Notes under the pieces: generated by a model
Database searches by the model: none
What the model was told of the DNA's origin: nothing
Seen by the model: the letters and a program-made list of their open reading frames with translations, nothing else
Translations under genes and position numbers: made by a program
In this document: positions 9,913 through 20,910 of the stretch, piece after piece
Position numbering within the stretch: position 1 is the stretch's first letter
Layout: each line of letters starts with the position of its first letter
Assembly: GCF_000737575.1 (NCBI RefSeq)
Contig: NZ_CP006270.1
Span: 1,987,163 to 2,051,162, forward strand
Source of the DNA: Synechococcus sp. KORDI-49
GTDB lineage: Bacteria > Cyanobacteriota > Cyanobacteriia > PCC-6307 > Cyanobiaceae
Direction of reading: 5' to 3'
DNA: 64,000 nucleotides

Positions 9913-10278
9913 TCAGATCACCTCCGGAGCGAGGGACACGATTTTGGTGAAGCTGCGATCGCGCAGTTCACGGGCCACCGGTCCGAAGACGCGGGTGCCT
10001 TTCGGGTTTTTGTCATCGTTGATGATCACCGCAGCGTTGTCGTCGAACCGGATGGAATTGCCGGTATCGCGGCGGAGTGTGGCCTTGGTGCGCACCACCA
10101 CAGCCTTCACCACATCGGATTTCTTGACACCCATGTTGGGCATCGCATCTTTGACGGCGGCGACGATGACATCGCCGACGTGGGCGTAGCGACGGTTGGT
10201 TCCCAGCACACGGATGCACTGGATGCGCTTGGCGCCGCTGTTGTCAGCGACGGTGAGGAAGGTCTCCTGCTGGATCAC
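9913..10278 (-). CDS. rplN: 50S ribosomal protein L14
   Basis: The 121-residue protein starts [20 protein letters not shown] and contains [19 protein letters not shown] and [20 protein letters not shown], all L14 signatures. Its ATG overlaps the rpsQ stop by 4 bases, so translation is probably coupled. Confidence 0.98.
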   Translation of the reverse strand: MIQQETFLTVADNSGAKRIQCIRVLGTNRRYAHVGDVIVAAVKDAMPNMGVKKSDVVKAVVVRTKATLRRDTGNSIRFDDNAAVIINDDKNPKGTRVFGPVARELRDRSFTKIVSLAPEVI

Positions 10279-10589
10279 GGGGTCACCTCCTCAGCGGGTG
10301 GGGCCTCGGCCTCAGGGGTCGCAGCCTTGTCCGTCTTGTCAGCCTTGGGGCTGTGACTGAGAACCTCGGCGATGGTCCAGCGCTTGTGCCGGCTCATCGG
10401 ACGGGTCTCGGTGATGCGGACGCGGTCTCCGACGCGACAGGTGTTGTCTTCGTCGTGCGCCTTGTAACGGGTGGTGCGGCTGACCGTCTTTTGATAGATG
10501 GGATGTGGGAAGCGGCTTTCCACCGCCACCACCACCGTTTTTTCCATCTTGTCGCTGACGACGGTGCCGACCCTTTCCTTGACTGCCAT
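10275..10589 (-). CDS. rpsQ: 30S ribosomal protein S17
   Basis: The core ([20 protein letters not shown] through [12 protein letters not shown]) is ordinary S17. It continues about 25 residues beyond the usual end with an acidic, alanine/proline-rich tail that includes [12 protein letters not shown]. The OB-fold protein contacts the 5' domain of 16S rRNA. It overlaps rplN by 4 bases. Confidence 0.97.
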   Translation of the reverse strand: MAVKERVGTVVSDKMEKTVVVAVESRFPHPIYQKTVSRTTRYKAHDEDNTCRVGDRVRITETRPMSRHKRWTIAEVLSHSPKADKTDKAATPEAEAPPAEEVTP

Positions 10590-10606
10590 GGGTACAGAGG
10601 GGGGGA

Positions 10607-10816
10607 TCAGGATGCGGCGGAGCGCTGACGCTCCGATTGCACCGTCAGAAGCTGGGCCAGCTTGATGCGGACCTCCTTGAAACGGTGCGTGTTGGCCAGC
10701 TGGCGGGTGGCCTGCTGGAAGCGGAGCTGAAACAGTTCGCGGCGCAGACCGTCGATCTGTTCAGTGATGTCCGCATCGGACAGCTGGCGGACCTCAGCGG
10801 CGTTGGGACGGGCCAT
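10607..10816 (-). CDS. rpmC: 50S ribosomal protein L29
   Basis: The 69-residue protein starts [20 protein letters not shown] and has the helical L29 core [21 protein letters not shown]29 sits beside the tunnel exit near L23. It lies between rplP (2-base gap) and rpsQ. Confidence 0.97.
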   Translation of the reverse strand: MARPNAAEVRQLSDADITEQIDGLRRELFQLRFQQATRQLANTHRFKEVRIKLAQLLTVQSERQRSAAS

Positions 10817-10818
10817 GG

Positions 10819-11295
10819 TCAGGACTCCACGGTGACGGCTTCAGCAGCAGCCGGTGCTTCCGCAGCCGGTTGCTCCTTCGGTTCATCCAGAGAGATGAAC
10901 TTGGTCTTCACGGGCAGCTTGTACTGGGCCAGGCGCATGGCAGCCCGTGCGATCTCGGGGGTGATTTCGGCACCACCCATCTCGAACAGGATCCGACCTG
11001 GCTTGATCACGGCCACCCAGAATTCCGGGTTGCCCTTACCGGAACCCATCCGGGTCTCGGCAGCGCGCATCGTGATCGACTTGTCCGGGAAGATCCGGAT
11101 CCAGATCTTCCCGCCCCGCTTGACGTAGCGGGTCATGGCGCGACGGCTGGCCTCGATCTGGCGCGAGGTGATCCAGCCGCATTCCTGTGCCTGCAGTGCG
11201 AATTCACCGAAGGCGATGGTGTTGCCCCGGGTAGCGACGCCGCGCATGCGGCCTCGCTGCATTTTCCGGAATTTGACGCGTTTTGGACTCAGCAT
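10819..11295 (-). CDS. rplP: 50S ribosomal protein L16
   Basis: The core starts [20 protein letters not shown] and includes ARRAMTRY-like and [20 protein letters not shown] motifs of L16. At 158 residues it exceeds the usual 135-140 because of a C-terminal tail rich in E, P and A ([16 protein letters not shown]). L16 organises the A-site architecture of the 50S subunit. Confidence 0.98.
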   Translation of the reverse strand: MLSPKRVKFRKMQRGRMRGVATRGNTIAFGEFALQAQECGWITSRQIEASRRAMTRYVKRGGKIWIRIFPDKSITMRAAETRMGSGKGNPEFWVAVIKPGRILFEMGGAEITPEIARAAMRLAQYKLPVKTKFISLDEPKEQPAAEAPAAAEAVTVES

Positions 11296-11311
11296 GGTTC
11301 AGGCCTCCTGT

Positions 11312-12040
11312 TCACCCCTCGTTGGAGCGGTCTTCGAACTGTTGGGGCCGACGGCTGGCCCTGCGGCGGGGGGTGGCACCCACCGGGATCTGCGGGGCTT
11401 CATCGCCCAGCACTTCCCCTTTGAACACCCACACCTTGATTCCCAGCACCCCGTAGGTGGTGCTGGCAACCTTGGTGGCGTAGTCGATGTCCGCCCGCAG
11501 CGTGTGCAGGGGGACACGACCCTCGCGGGTCCATTCGGTCCGGGCGATCTCGGCGCCGTTGAGGCGACCGGACACCTGGATCTTCAGGCCGAGGACGCCA
11601 GCGCGCTGAGCGCGCTGGACAGCCATGCGGATGGTGCGCCGGAAGGCGACCCGCTTCTCCAGCTGCTGGGCGATGTACTCAGCCAGCAGGAAGGCATCGC
11701 CGTCCACGCGCTCCACTTCGACGACGTTGATCCGAACCTGGCGGCTCTGATCCCCGACCGTCTTCTGGATGCCGGAGCGCAGGTCCTCGATGCCGCTGCC
11801 CTGGCGACCGACGAGGACGCCGGGGCGAGCGGTTTTGAGCTCGACCTCGAGTTGGTCGGCCTTGCGGGCGATCAGCACATCACTGATGCCGGCTGAGCCG
11901 TACTTCTTGTGGATGAACTTGCGAATCCGGTCGTCCTCCTGGAGGAGGGCCGGATAGCTCTTGCTGGGGGCGTACCAGCGGGACCGGTGTTCCTGGGTGA
12001 TCCCCAGGCGCAGACCGGTTGGGTTGATTTTGTGTCCCAT
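11312..12040 (-). CDS. rpsC: 30S ribosomal protein S3
   Basis: The 242-residue protein begins [20 protein letters not shown] and has the KH domain region [16 protein letters not shown]3 lines the mRNA entry channel and has helicase activity with S4 and S5. It follows rplV by 20 bases. The tail ([18 protein letters not shown]) is basic and probably disordered. Confidence 0.98.
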   Translation of the reverse strand: MGHKINPTGLRLGITQEHRSRWYAPSKSYPALLQEDDRIRKFIHKKYGSAGISDVLIARKADQLEVELKTARPGVLVGRQGSGIEDLRSGIQKTVGDQSRQVRINVVEVERVDGDAFLLAEYIAQQLEKRVAFRRTIRMAVQRAQRAGVLGLKIQVSGRLNGAEIARTEWTREGRVPLHTLRADIDYATKVASTTYGVLGIKVWVFKGEVLGDEAPQIPVGATPRRRASRRPQQFEDRSNEG

Positions 12041-12060
12041 TGGGTCAGAGTCCTCGGGGG

Positions 12061-12426
12061 TCAGGAATCGGTCTGAGCTGCCACAGCGATGCTGATGTGG
12101 CAGGTCTGCTTCTTGATCTGGTAGGCGCGACCCTGGGCCCGGGGCCGGTAGCGCTTCATGGAAGGGCCCATGTCGGCACTTGCGCTGGAGATCACCAGCG
12201 AAGCCGGATCAAGACCCAGGTTGTGCTCCGCATTCGCCACAGCGGACCTCAGCACCTTGGTGATGGGTCCGGTGGAGCGGTAGGGCATGAACTCGAGCAT
12301 GATCAGGGCGTCGCGATAGGTGCGACCCCGGATCTGATCGAGTACACGGCGCACCTTCGACACGGAGCCTCGGATGAAGCGGCCGTGCGCCTGGGCGATG
12401 GGGGCCGTGGGGGTTGACGTGGTCAT
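12061..12426 (-). CDS. rplV: 50S ribosomal protein L22
   Basis: L22 lines the peptide exit tunnel. The frame is open to 12561, but the ATG at 12426 ([20 protein letters not shown]) lies 4 bases after the rpsS stop and gives 121 residues, the expected size, so I use it. The conserved end includes [20 protein letters not shown]. The order rpsS-rplV-rpsC is as expected. Confidence 0.96.
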   Translation of the reverse strand: MTTSTPTAPIAQAHGRFIRGSVSKVRRVLDQIRGRTYRDALIMLEFMPYRSTGPITKVLRSAVANAEHNLGLDPASLVISSASADMGPSMKRYRPRAQGRAYQIKKQTCHISIAVAAQTDS

Positions 12427-12430
12427 GGCG

Positions 12431-12706
12431 TCAGCGGCCTCCTTTTTTGTCTTTGATGTGGCCCTTGAAGGTGCGGGTGGGAGCGAACTCCCCCAGCTTG
12501 TGCCCCACCATCTGCTCGGTGATGAAGACGGGCACGTGAGTCTTGCCGTTGTGAACGGCAATGGTGTGACCGATCATCATCGGCAGGATCGTGGAGGCCC
12601 GTGACCAGGTTTTGATCACGGACTTGTCGTCGTTGTCGTTCTGCTTTTCAACCTTGCGAAGCAGGCTGTCAGCGATGAACGGGCCTTTTTTGAGTGAACG
12701 TCCCAT
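12431..12706 (-). CDS. rpsS: 30S ribosomal protein S19
   Basis: The 91-residue protein starts [20 protein letters not shown] and has [20 protein letters not shown] and [16 protein letters not shown], all S19 signatures. It forms a complex with S13 in the 30S head. It lies between rplB and rplV. Confidence 0.98.
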   Translation of the reverse strand: MGRSLKKGPFIADSLLRKVEKQNDNDDKSVIKTWSRASTILPMMIGHTIAVHNGKTHVPVFITEQMVGHKLGEFAPTRTFKGHIKDKKGGR

Positions 12707-12741
12707 AGCGGTTTAAGCAAGCGGCAAAACGATGGTTGGCA

Positions 12742-13605
12742 TCAGGAATCGCGTCCGCCACGGCTCCGCTTGGACGTCTTGCGACGTTTCCGGAGCACGT
12801 ATCGGTTGCTGGGCTTGTTCCGCTTGCGGGTCTTGAGACCGAGGGCGGGTTTGCCCCAGGGGGTCACCGGGCCGGATCGGCCGATCGGTGCCCGGCCCTC
12901 ACCACCACCGTGAGGGTGGTCGCAGGGGTTCATCACACTGCCTCGCACCTGGGGGCGACGCCCCAGCCAGCGACGTCGGCCGGCTTTGCCGAGGCTGGTG
13001 TTGCGGACCTCGGAATTGCCCACCTCGCCGAGCGTGGCGTAGCACTCCCGGCGGATCAGGCGGACCTCGGTGGAGGGCAGCTTGAGGGCGACGTAATCGC
13101 CCTCCTTCGCCATCACCTGAGCGCTGGCCCCTGCGGTCCGGACCATCTGACCACCGCGGCCGGCATAGAGCTCGACACAGTGCACGCTGGAGCCCAGCGG
13201 CACCGCGGAAAGCGGCATGGCGTTACCGATCTCGATCGGTACATCAGGACCGGAGACCACGGTCTGGCCCACCTGAACTCCAGCTGGAGCAAGGATGTAG
13301 CGCTTCTCGCCGTCGGCGTAGAAGAGCAGCGCCAGACGGGCGTTGCGGTGCGGGTCGTAGTGAATCGCAGCCACCTTGGCGGTCACGCCGTGTTTGTTGC
13401 GGCGGAAATCGACAACGCGGTAGAGACGCTTGTGCCCGCCACCGCGATGGCGGCAGGTGATCACACCGCGGTTGTTGCGGCCCTTGCGACGGTGCTTGGA
13501 CACCACCAGGGTCCGCTCCGGCTTGCGGCCGGTGATCTCACTGAAGTCGGTGACCACCCTGGTGCGGGTGCCGGGGGTGTAAGGGCGGAAGTTACGGATT
13601 GCCAT
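12742..13605 (-). CDS. rplB: 50S ribosomal protein L2
   Basis: The 287-residue protein starts [20 protein letters not shown] and has the essential C-terminal segment [20 protein letters not shown] with the conserved histidine near the peptidyl-transferase centre. Length is slightly above the usual 275 because of a basic tail. It is followed by rpsS and preceded by rplW. Confidence 0.98.
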   Translation of the reverse strand: MAIRNFRPYTPGTRTRVVTDFSEITGRKPERTLVVSKHRRKGRNNRGVITCRHRGGGHKRLYRVVDFRRNKHGVTAKVAAIHYDPHRNARLALLFYADGEKRYILAPAGVQVGQTVVSGPDVPIEIGNAMPLSAVPLGSSVHCVELYAGRGGQMVRTAGASAQVMAKEGDYVALKLPSTEVRLIRRECYATLGEVGNSEVRNTSLGKAGRRRWLGRRPQVRGSVMNPCDHPHGGGEGRAPIGRSGPVTPWGKPALGLKTRKRNKPSNRYVLRKRRKTSKRSRGGRDS

Positions 13606-13620
13606 GACGTTTCAGACCCC

Positions 13621-13923
13621 TCAGGACTCAGGGAAGAGTTGGATCGAGTTGCCCTCCGCCAGGCGCACCACGGCTTTCTTCACCTGGGAACGCTTCCCGG
13701 CGAAGCGACCCATCCGACGGCTCCGCCGGGGAGGGTTCATGGTGCTGATGCCGGTGACCTTCACATCGAAGAGCTGCTCGACGGCAGCCTTGATGTCGGG
13801 CTTCGCGGCGCGGTGGTCCACCTCGAAGGTGTACTGGTTGAACTCGAGGGCACGGGTCGCCTTCTCGGTGATCAGCGGCCGGCGGATGACATCCGCCAGG
13901 CGGCCCTGGAAACGCTCAGTCAT
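13621..13923 (-). CDS. rplW: 50S ribosomal protein L23
   Basis: L23 docks trigger factor and SRP at the tunnel exit. The ATG at 13923 ([20 protein letters not shown]) gives 100 residues, the family size, and overlaps the end of rplD by 8 bases; an upstream ATG at 13962 lies fully inside rplD and is less likely. The family motif [14 protein letters not shown] is clear. Confidence 0.95.
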   Translation of the reverse strand: MTERFQGRLADVIRRPLITEKATRALEFNQYTFEVDHRAAKPDIKAAVEQLFDVKVTGISTMNPPRRSRRMGRFAGKRSQVKKAVVRLAEGNSIQLFPES

Positions 13924-14551
13924 CGCCGTAGACCTCCTGGATGGTTGCGAGAGCGTCCTCACCCAGCACCAGTGCGTTGGCGTGGAGCAGATCGAAGACG
14001 TTGAGCTGGTCCGCGGCGATCAGCTTCACCTTCTCGAGGTTGCGCACCGAGCGTCGGACCACATCGGCCGGCGTGGTCAGCACGATCAGCACCTTGGCGT
14101 CAGCTGCGATGCCGAGACGGGAGAGGGCGTCGATGATCTCTTTGGTCTTGGGGGCCTCCAGAGAAGCTCCGAAGTCCTTGACCACCGTCATGTCCTCGAT
14201 GCGGGACATCAGCGCGGTCCGCAGGGCCAGGCGACGTTCCTTGCGGTTCATCGCCAGGTTGTAGGTGCGCGGCTTCGGTCCGAAGATGATGCCGCCACCA
14301 GGACGCAGAGGGGTGCGGATCGAGCCCTGTCGTGCCCGACCTGTTCCTTTCTGCTTGTAAGGCTTACGGCCACCACCACGCACCTCTGAGCGGGTGAGGG
14401 TGCTGGCGGTGCCCTGGCGGAGATGGGCCTGCTGTCGCAGCACAGCCCGATGCATCAGATCGACGGCGGTGGTCTCCTTGGCCACCTTCAGGTCCAGGGT
14501 CGCCTTTCCGGCTTCCTTGCCCTGCCAGTCGCGAACGACACAATCAGCCAT
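13916..14551 (-). CDS. rplD: 50S ribosomal protein L4
   Basis: The 211-residue protein has the L4 core [20 protein letters not shown] and [20 protein letters not shown]. Its ATG overlaps the rplC stop in a TGATG junction; a GTG one codon earlier is possible but less likely. In E. coli L4 attenuates its own operon; no such leader can be identified here. Confidence 0.97.
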   Translation of the reverse strand: MADCVVRDWQGKEAGKATLDLKVAKETTAVDLMHRAVLRQQAHLRQGTASTLTRSEVRGGGRKPYKQKGTGRARQGSIRTPLRPGGGIIFGPKPRTYNLAMNRKERRLALRTALMSRIEDMTVVKDFGASLEAPKTKEIIDALSRLGIAADAKVLIVLTTPADVVRRSVRNLEKVKLIAADQLNVFDLLHANALVLGEDALATIQEVYGDD

Positions 14552-15210
14552 CACTTCTTACCTCCGTTGGCGGGCTTGGCACCCACCCGCACCGCGGGTC
14601 GGATGTTGAGCAGAGCGCCGGGTTTGCCCGGTACGGAGCCCTTGACCACCAGCAGATTGCGGTCGCTGTCCACCTTGAGGATGGTGAGGCCGCGGGTGGT
14701 GATCTTCTTGCCGCCGTAGCGACCGGCCATCTTCTTGCCCGGATAGATGCGTCCTGGCGTGGTTCCGGGTCCGATGGAACCCGGTTCCCGATGGTTCTTG
14801 GAACCGTGGGTCATCGGGCCGCGGCTGAAACCGTGGCGCTTCTGAAAACCGGAGAAACCGCGACCGATCGTGTCACCGCTGACATCCACCTTCTGGCCAG
14901 CTTCGAAATCGCTGACCGTGATGGATCCACCCAGCTCCAGGCCGTCAACGGCATCCACGCGGTATTCGCGCAGATGACGAAGCAGGTCGTCGCCGGATTT
15001 GCTGAGATGACCCTTGGAGGGCTTGTTGATCAGCTTCTCGCGGGTTTCGCCGAAGCCGATCTGCACCGCGGCATAGCCGTCGGTGTCATCGCTCTTGAGT
15101 TGTGTGATGCGGCAGGGACCGGCCTCGATCAAGGTGACGGGGACCGCTCTGCCCTGCTCGTCGAAGAACTGGGACATACCCAGCTTCTTCCCGAGAATGC
15201 CGATGGACAT
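14551..15210 (-). CDS. rplC: 50S ribosomal protein L3
   Basis: The 219-residue protein starts [20 protein letters not shown] and carries the L3 loop [20 protein letters not shown] that reaches the peptidyl-transferase centre. It is the first gene of the minus-strand ribosomal run; S10 is not upstream, as is usual in cyanobacteria, so the operon promoter should lie in 15211-15600. Confidence 0.98.
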   Translation of the reverse strand: MSIGILGKKLGMSQFFDEQGRAVPVTLIEAGPCRITQLKSDDTDGYAAVQIGFGETREKLINKPSKGHLSKSGDDLLRHLREYRVDAVDGLELGGSITVSDFEAGQKVDVSGDTIGRGFSGFQKRHGFSRGPMTHGSKNHREPGSIGPGTTPGRIYPGKKMAGRYGGKKITTRGLTILKVDSDRNLLVVKGSVPGKPGALLNIRPAVRVGAKPANGGKK

Positions 15211-15601
15211 GGGAGGGAAAAAACGCCAGCGGGAACAGCCACCGCCCGGCGAACCGGTCGGGGCTTGACGTGCTGATCAACGTGACGCAGTCGTGGTTCG
15301 GATCGCGCAGCACTCCGGGGAATGCGTGGATCCGAATGGAGCTAGCGATCGGTTTCAGCGAGGCTGGGACTTGTCGATCCGCCAAAGCGGGTGGGCAGTT
15401 TCCCGGCGGTCCTCACGCAATGTGGGTGACCGCACTGGCCTGGAGATCCGGCGCTATCGCCGAATCCGTTCCGCGTCCTGGAGGCCCGGCTAGCGGACGG
15501 GCACAGAAATGCAGAACAAACAAAAAACATACATCACTGCCCTTCTGCCTTCCCTGAACTCTCCCCCTCCTGCCAGACTCCCCCTCAGACATCGACCAGC
15601 C
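15211..15601. promoter_or_regulatory. Divergent intergenic region between rplC and ndhN
   Basis: These 391 bases separate the first gene of the ribosomal run (minus) from ndhN (plus), so promoters for both must lie here. I see no convincing reading frame. An AT-richer stretch (15507-15535) upstream of ndhN is the likeliest promoter zone. No clear -35/-10 pair or ribosomal leader structure could be assigned by eye. Confidence 0.5.
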
Positions 15602-16063
15602 ATGCCCCTGCTTCTCACCGGTCGGGGATTTCGCCGTGACCTCGAAGCCAGCGGATGTCTTGCGGTTCACGCCCCTCTCGAGGGTGGTGCCGAAACCCGC
15701 CTGCTCCGTCGTCTGCGCGGCGCCGGCTACCGAACCCGCCTCTCCTCGGCACGGGGTCTAGGGGATCCGGAGGTTTTCCTGACTCAGAAGCACGGCATCC
15801 GTCCTCCTCATCTCGGCCATCACAGCGTCGGCCGCGGTGCCGCCGTCGGCGAGGTTCAGGAGGTGGTGCCTCAGCTGGGTGATCTGCTTGACGGTGATGC
15901 ACAGGTCGCTCTCTGGCTGCTGGAGGGCCAGGTGCTCTCCCGTTCGGAGCTGCTGTCTCTCTGTGATCTCTGCCGCCGCGAGCCGCGACTGCGCATCGTG
16001 GTGGAGATGGGAGGAGCCAGGAGTCTGCGATGGCAGCCGATGCGCGAGCTTCTCGGCAGCTGA
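15602..16063 (+). CDS. ndhN: NAD(P)H-quinone oxidoreductase subunit N
   Basis: NdhN is a peripheral-arm subunit specific to the photosynthetic NDH-1 complex, used in cyclic electron flow and respiration at the thylakoid. The 153-residue protein starts [20 protein letters not shown] and has [20 protein letters not shown] and [20 protein letters not shown], diagnostic for NdhN. I chose the ATG at 15602 over an upstream ATG at 15509 because it matches the family N-terminus. Its 3' end overlaps ldpA by 34 bases. Confidence 0.95.
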   Translation: MPLLLTGRGFRRDLEASGCLAVHAPLEGGAETRLLRRLRGAGYRTRLSSARGLGDPEVFLTQKHGIRPPHLGHHSVGRGAAVGEVQEVVPQLGDLLDGDAQVALWLLEGQVLSRSELLSLCDLCRREPRLRIVVEMGGARSLRWQPMRELLGS

Positions 16064-17076
16064 GTCCCGAGCGGGCCCTGGCCGAGGGCCGCTGGGTCAA
16101 GCTCATCTGCGGAGCCAGCAATCAGGATCTGCCGGCCATCGCCGATCTCTGCGCGATCTACGGTCTCGCGGGGGTGCACTGCATTGATGTCGCCGCTGAT
16201 CCAGCGGTGGTCAGGGCGGCTCGTCAGGGTCTCGATTGGCTTCAGGGGCGGTCGGCCAACAGTCCCTGGCTGATGGTCAGCCTCAGCGATGGGTCCGATG
16301 CCCACTTCCGCAAGGCCTGGTTCGATCCGCGGCGCTGTCCGGAGGATTGCAGCCGTCCCTGCCAGAGGGTCTGCCCCGCGGAAGCGATCTCAAGCTCCGG
16401 GGGCATCGCGGCCGGGCGTTGCTACGGCTGCGGCCGTTGTCTGCCGGCCTGTCCGCTGGGGCTGATCGAGGAGCATGACCATCGGATCGGCCTCGAAGCG
16501 ATGGTGGATCTGTTGAAGGAGATCCGCCCGGATGCCGTGGAGGTGCACACAGCACCAGGCCGGGGAGAGGCCTTCTCCGTTCTGCTCTCGCGTCTCTCCG
16601 CGGCCGGGGTTTCTCTGCGGCGCCTGGCGGTGAGCTGCGGGCTGGAGGGTCACGGTCTCACCCCGGAGGATCTCAGCCGTGAGCTCTGGCAGCGCCACGC
16701 CGCTCTCCGGCGTCATCGGTTTCTGCCCCTTTGGCAGCTTGATGGCCGTCCGATGAGTGGTGATGTCGGTGCGGGGACTGCGCGTGCTGCCGTCCAGCTC
16801 TGGCGCCAGATGATTCCGATCGCTCCTCCGGGGCCCCTCCAGCTCGCTGGGGGAACCAATGCCGCAACCCTCGGACATCTCGGGATCCAAGAGCGTCCGG
16901 CAGGAATCGCATTCGGCGGAATGGCCCGCAGTCAGCTGTTGCCCCTGCTGCAGGCGGCCCGTGACCGTGGAGAGCCGCTGCGCGAGTGGCCTGAGGGGCG
17001 ACGCCTCGCCCTGGATCAGGCTGAAGCCCTGGTGCAGCCCTGGATCCGCCGCCCGGCCGGCGAGCGATCCTGCTAG
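16030..17076 (+). CDS. ldpA: Light-dependent period protein LdpA (Fe-S redox input to the circadian clock)
   Basis: In Synechococcus elongatus LdpA is an iron-sulfur protein that adjusts clock period to light through cellular redox. Here 348 residues include [19 protein letters not shown] and [13 protein letters not shown], then two four-cysteine clusters: C103, C107, C111, C115 and C131, C134, C137, C141, ready to hold two 4Fe-4S clusters. The start lies inside the last 34 bases of ndhN, so the genes are probably co-transcribed and coupled. Family assignment is firm; the clock role in this strain is by homology. Confidence 0.9.
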   Translation: MAADARASRQLSPERALAEGRWVKLICGASNQDLPAIADLCAIYGLAGVHCIDVAADPAVVRAARQGLDWLQGRSANSPWLMVSLSDGSDAHFRKAWFDPRRCPEDCSRPCQRVCPAEAISSSGGIAAGRCYGCGRCLPACPLGLIEEHDHRIGLEAMVDLLKEIRPDAVEVHTAPGRGEAFSVLLSRLSAAGVSLRRLAVSCGLEGHGLTPEDLSRELWQRHAALRRHRFLPLWQLDGRPMSGDVGAGTARAAVQLWRQMIPIAPPGPLQLAGGTNAATLGHLGIQERPAGIAFGGMARSQLLPLLQAARDRGEPLREWPEGRRLALDQAEALVQPWIRRPAGERSC

Positions 17077-17098
17077 AAGGCGGTCATGATCCACCGCC

Positions 17099-18727
17099 AT
17101 GACCACTCAGCGGATCACTGACGACCTGGACCGGTTGCTTGAACGTCTGCCGGACGATGTCCGCGAGGCCCTGCAGTCGCCTGAACGCCGGGAACAGCTG
17201 CTGGAGGTGGTGCTGGATCTCGGGCGGGTTCCGGAAGCCCGCTATCCCGGTCGTGCCCTGGCGCTCGGCGAAGCCTGTCTCACCAAAGACGACCTGCAGG
17301 CGATGGTGGCCAGGCTGGGTCGTTTCGGTGCCGACAACAGGGCCGGGATCGAACGCACACTCCATCGCATCAGCGCCATTCGCAACCGTCAGGGAGAGGT
17401 GGTCGGCCTCACCTGCCGTGTCGGTCGCGCCGTCTATGGAACGGTGGGGATGGTCCGTGACCTGCTCGACAGTGCCCAGTCCCTTCTGCTGATGGGCCGG
17501 CCGGGTGTGGGCAAGACCACCGCTCTCAGGGAGATCGCCAGGGTGCTGGCTGATGACCTGCAGAGGCGTGTCGTCGTCATCGACACCAGCAACGAAATCG
17601 CCGGTGACGGCGACATTCCCCACCCCGCCATCGGCCGGGCCCGCCGCATGCAGGTGACGCGTCCGGAACATCAGCACCAGGTGATGATCGAGGCTGTCGA
17701 GAACCACATGCCCGAGGTCATCGTCATCGATGAGATTGGAACGGAGCTTGAGGCACAGGCGGCCCGAACGATCGCTGAACGGGGTGTGATGCTCGTGGCC
17801 ACCGCCCATGGCAATGCCCTCGCCAATCTGATCAAGAACCCCACCCTCAGCGATCTGGTGGGTGGGATTCAGTCGGTGACCCTCGGTGATGACGAGGCCC
17901 GCCGACGCCGCAGTCAGAAGACGGTGCTGGAGCGGGCGGCCGAGCCCACCTTCCCGGTTGCGGTGGAGATGCACAGCCGCCACCGCTGGTCGGTGCACAC
18001 CGATGTGGCGGCCACAGTCGATCAGTTGCTCCGGGGGCAGCAGCCCCGCGTTCAGATGCGGGAGCTCGCCTCTGACGGCTCCCTGCGACTGGTCGACGAG
18101 CCGGAGGAGAACCGCCCACATCGGCGTCCGGCGCTGGCGGCGGTCCCGATGCCGAACCCGGAGTTGCGGTCTGTCCCAGGGCCCCTGATGGCAAGCGATG
18201 CGTCCGAGGTGGACAACGGTCCTGTCGCCACTGAGGACCTCCAGGTGATCTGCTGTGGCATCACGTCCCGACTGGTGGATGAGGCGAGCCGACGCCATCG
18301 CTGGCCTGTGCGGGTGGTTGAGGACCTCGCGGAAGCCGATGTCGTGCTCAGCATCCGTCAGGGCCTCGGGCGACAGCCCAGCCTGCGGCGCCAGGCCCGG
18401 GACCTGAGGGTGCCGATTCTGGTGATCAAATCCGACAGCCTTCCTCAGGTGGAGAGGGCTCTGGAACGGCTGCTCCTGCGCCGGGATGTGCCGCAGGAGC
18501 CCGAGGCGGTCACGCCACCTGGCGGACAGGATGATGAGCTGGCAGGTCTCGAGGAGTGCCGGCTCGCTGTGGAGCAGGTGGTGATGCCGGAGGGGCGCCC
18601 GGTGGAACTGCTGCCGCGCAGCGAACGGGTGCGCCGCATGCAGGCGGATCTCGTCAGTCGCTACAGGCTGCGCAGCGATGTGTTCGGTCAGGCTGACCAT
18701 TGCCGGCTTCGGGTGTTTCCCCCCTGA
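17099..18727 (+). CDS. ycf45: Ycf45/SpoIIIAA-type AAA ATPase with C-terminal R3H-like domain
   Basis: The 542-residue protein has an N-terminal helical part, then an ATPase core with Walker A GRPGVGKTT (residues 133-141) and Walker B EVIVIDEIGTE near residue 205. A second, non-catalytic region follows after about residue 350, and the C-terminus (RRMQADLVSRYRLRSDVFGQ) resembles an R3H single-strand nucleic-acid binding domain. This layout is that of plastid/cyanobacterial Ycf45, whose function is unknown. It starts 22 bases after ldpA and may share its transcript. Confidence 0.85.
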   Translation: MTTQRITDDLDRLLERLPDDVREALQSPERREQLLEVVLDLGRVPEARYPGRALALGEACLTKDDLQAMVARLGRFGADNRAGIERTLHRISAIRNRQGEVVGLTCRVGRAVYGTVGMVRDLLDSAQSLLLMGRPGVGKTTALREIARVLADDLQRRVVVIDTSNEIAGDGDIPHPAIGRARRMQVTRPEHQHQVMIEAVENHMPEVIVIDEIGTELEAQAARTIAERGVMLVATAHGNALANLIKNPTLSDLVGGIQSVTLGDDEARRRRSQKTVLERAAEPTFPVAVEMHSRHRWSVHTDVAATVDQLLRGQQPRVQMRELASDGSLRLVDEPEENRPHRRPALAAVPMPNPELRSVPGPLMASDASEVDNGPVATEDLQVICCGITSRLVDEASRRHRWPVRVVEDLAEADVVLSIRQGLGRQPSLRRQARDLRVPILVIKSDSLPQVERALERLLLRRDVPQEPEAVTPPGGQDDELAGLEECRLAVEQVVMPEGRPVELLPRSERVRRMQADLVSRYRLRSDVFGQADHCRLRVFPP

Positions 18728-18840
18728 AGACACCTCCGACGTGTGTCGTGACCAGCGGCAAGGATTGACGAAGGTGAGCCTGTTATGTGTAACTATTGGG
18801 AAGCCGGAGCGGCGTCCGTATGCGGAATCGCCCGGATCGT

Positions 18841-18912
18841 TGGGCCGTCGCCAAGTGGTAAGGCAGCGGGTTTTGGTCTCGCCATTCCTAGGTTCGAATC
18901 CTAGCGGCCCAG
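18841..18912 (+). tRNA. tRNA-Gln (anticodon TTG)
   Basis: A 72-base cloverleaf is visible: acceptor arms 18841-18847 and 18905-18911 pair fully, the TTCGAATC T-loop is at about 18892-18899, and the anticodon loop reads TTTTGGT with TTG in the centre. The discriminator is G. CCA is not encoded. Confidence 0.95.
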
Positions 18913-18922
18913 TTTTTCCGTC

Positions 18923-19672
18923 ATGACGGACAGACCTCTCCTCGTCTTCGATTTCGACGGAGTCATCGTCGACGGAATGCAGGAGTACTGGTGGAGCGCC
19001 TGTCGCGCCTGCCGGCTGCTTCCCGGCGGACCGTCCGAGTCGCCGACCCCAGAGGTGCCTCAGCGATTCCGCCAGCTGCGGCCATGGGTTCATCACGGCT
19101 GGGAGATGGTTCTTCAGGCTGCGGAAGTGGAGGTCCTCGACCCCGCTGCCTGGATCGCGGACTACCCCGGAGAGCGTGAGAAGGCGCTGCGGCGAAGGGG
19201 CTGGAGCGTGCCCCAGCTGCAGGACGCTTTGGATCGTGCGCGGGCAGATGCCGTCACCCGCGATCGCTCCGGCTGGCTGGCTCTCCACAGACCCTTTCCA
19301 GGTGTGGTGGAGCGGTTGCGGGCTCTGGTGGACGAGGGAGCGGACTGGGCGGTGCTGACGACCAAGAGCGAGACGTTCACAGCCGAACTTCTGGATGATC
19401 TGGGACTGCACCCATGGCGTCTGTACGGCCGGGAGGCGGGCGCGAAGCCGGAGGTTCTCCTGCGACTCCAGCGAGAGCGCCCTCTGCGAGCCTTCCTGGA
19501 GGATCGTCGTGCCACCCTCGAGACCGTTCGTGCCACCCCCGGCCTGGAGCAGCTCGTCTGTCTGCTGGTGAGCTGGGGCTATCTCAGGCCATCCGACAGC
19601 ACTGGGCTTCCCGATGGCATTCAGCTGCTGCAGCCGGAAGATCTGGCGGCTCCCTTGGCGCAGTGGCCCTGA
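18923..19672 (+). CDS. HAD-superfamily hydrolase
   Basis: The 249-residue protein opens with the HAD motif I VFDFDGVIVD (nucleophile D10, general acid D12). Motif II is probably VLTTKSE near residue 145, with a lysine (GAKPEVLL) near 174 and an acidic motif FLEDRRATLE near 193. A cap insertion lies between motifs I and II. The substrate cannot be deduced. It starts 10 bases after tRNA-Gln, so it may be transcribed with it. Confidence 0.85.
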   Translation: MTDRPLLVFDFDGVIVDGMQEYWWSACRACRLLPGGPSESPTPEVPQRFRQLRPWVHHGWEMVLQAAEVEVLDPAAWIADYPGEREKALRRRGWSVPQLQDALDRARADAVTRDRSGWLALHRPFPGVVERLRALVDEGADWAVLTTKSETFTAELLDDLGLHPWRLYGREAGAKPEVLLRLQRERPLRAFLEDRRATLETVRATPGLEQLVCLLVSWGYLRPSDSTGLPDGIQLLQPEDLAAPLAQWP

Positions 19673-19680
19673 TCCGTTAG

Positions 19681-19694
19681 CGTACGCTTGTACT
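19681..19694 (+). promoter_or_regulatory. LexA-like box upstream of recA
   Basis: The 14 bases CGTACGCTTGTACT match the published cyanobacterial LexA consensus RGTAC-N3-D-GTWCB at all but the first position. They lie 64 bases before the recA ATG. SOS control of recA is inferred from this match alone. Confidence 0.6.
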
Positions 19695-19758
19695 ACTTGA
19701 GACGATTCCGCGCTTCCGTGGCATTGGATCTCTCGTTCCTTAGCTTCAGGTCGTTTCC

Positions 19759-20892
<1,134 letters not shown>

Positions 20893-20910
20893 ATCGTCGG
20901 GGTCCGACGA

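Noticed and set aside
12427-12561. Upstream start for rplV giving a 166-residue L22
   Set aside because: The extra residues lie inside rpsS and do not resemble any L22 N-terminus; the ATG at 12426 fits family length and spacing.
12736-14004. Long plus-strand open frame opposite rplB and rplW
   Set aside because: Antisense to two certain ribosomal protein genes; composition (His, Ala, Gly, Asp) is that of a shadow frame.
17084-19411. Very long open frame on the minus strand across ycf45, tRNA-Gln and the HAD gene
   Set aside because: It is antisense to well-supported genes and to a tRNA, with histidine/glutamine/leucine-rich low-information translation typical of the reverse of GC-rich coding sequence.
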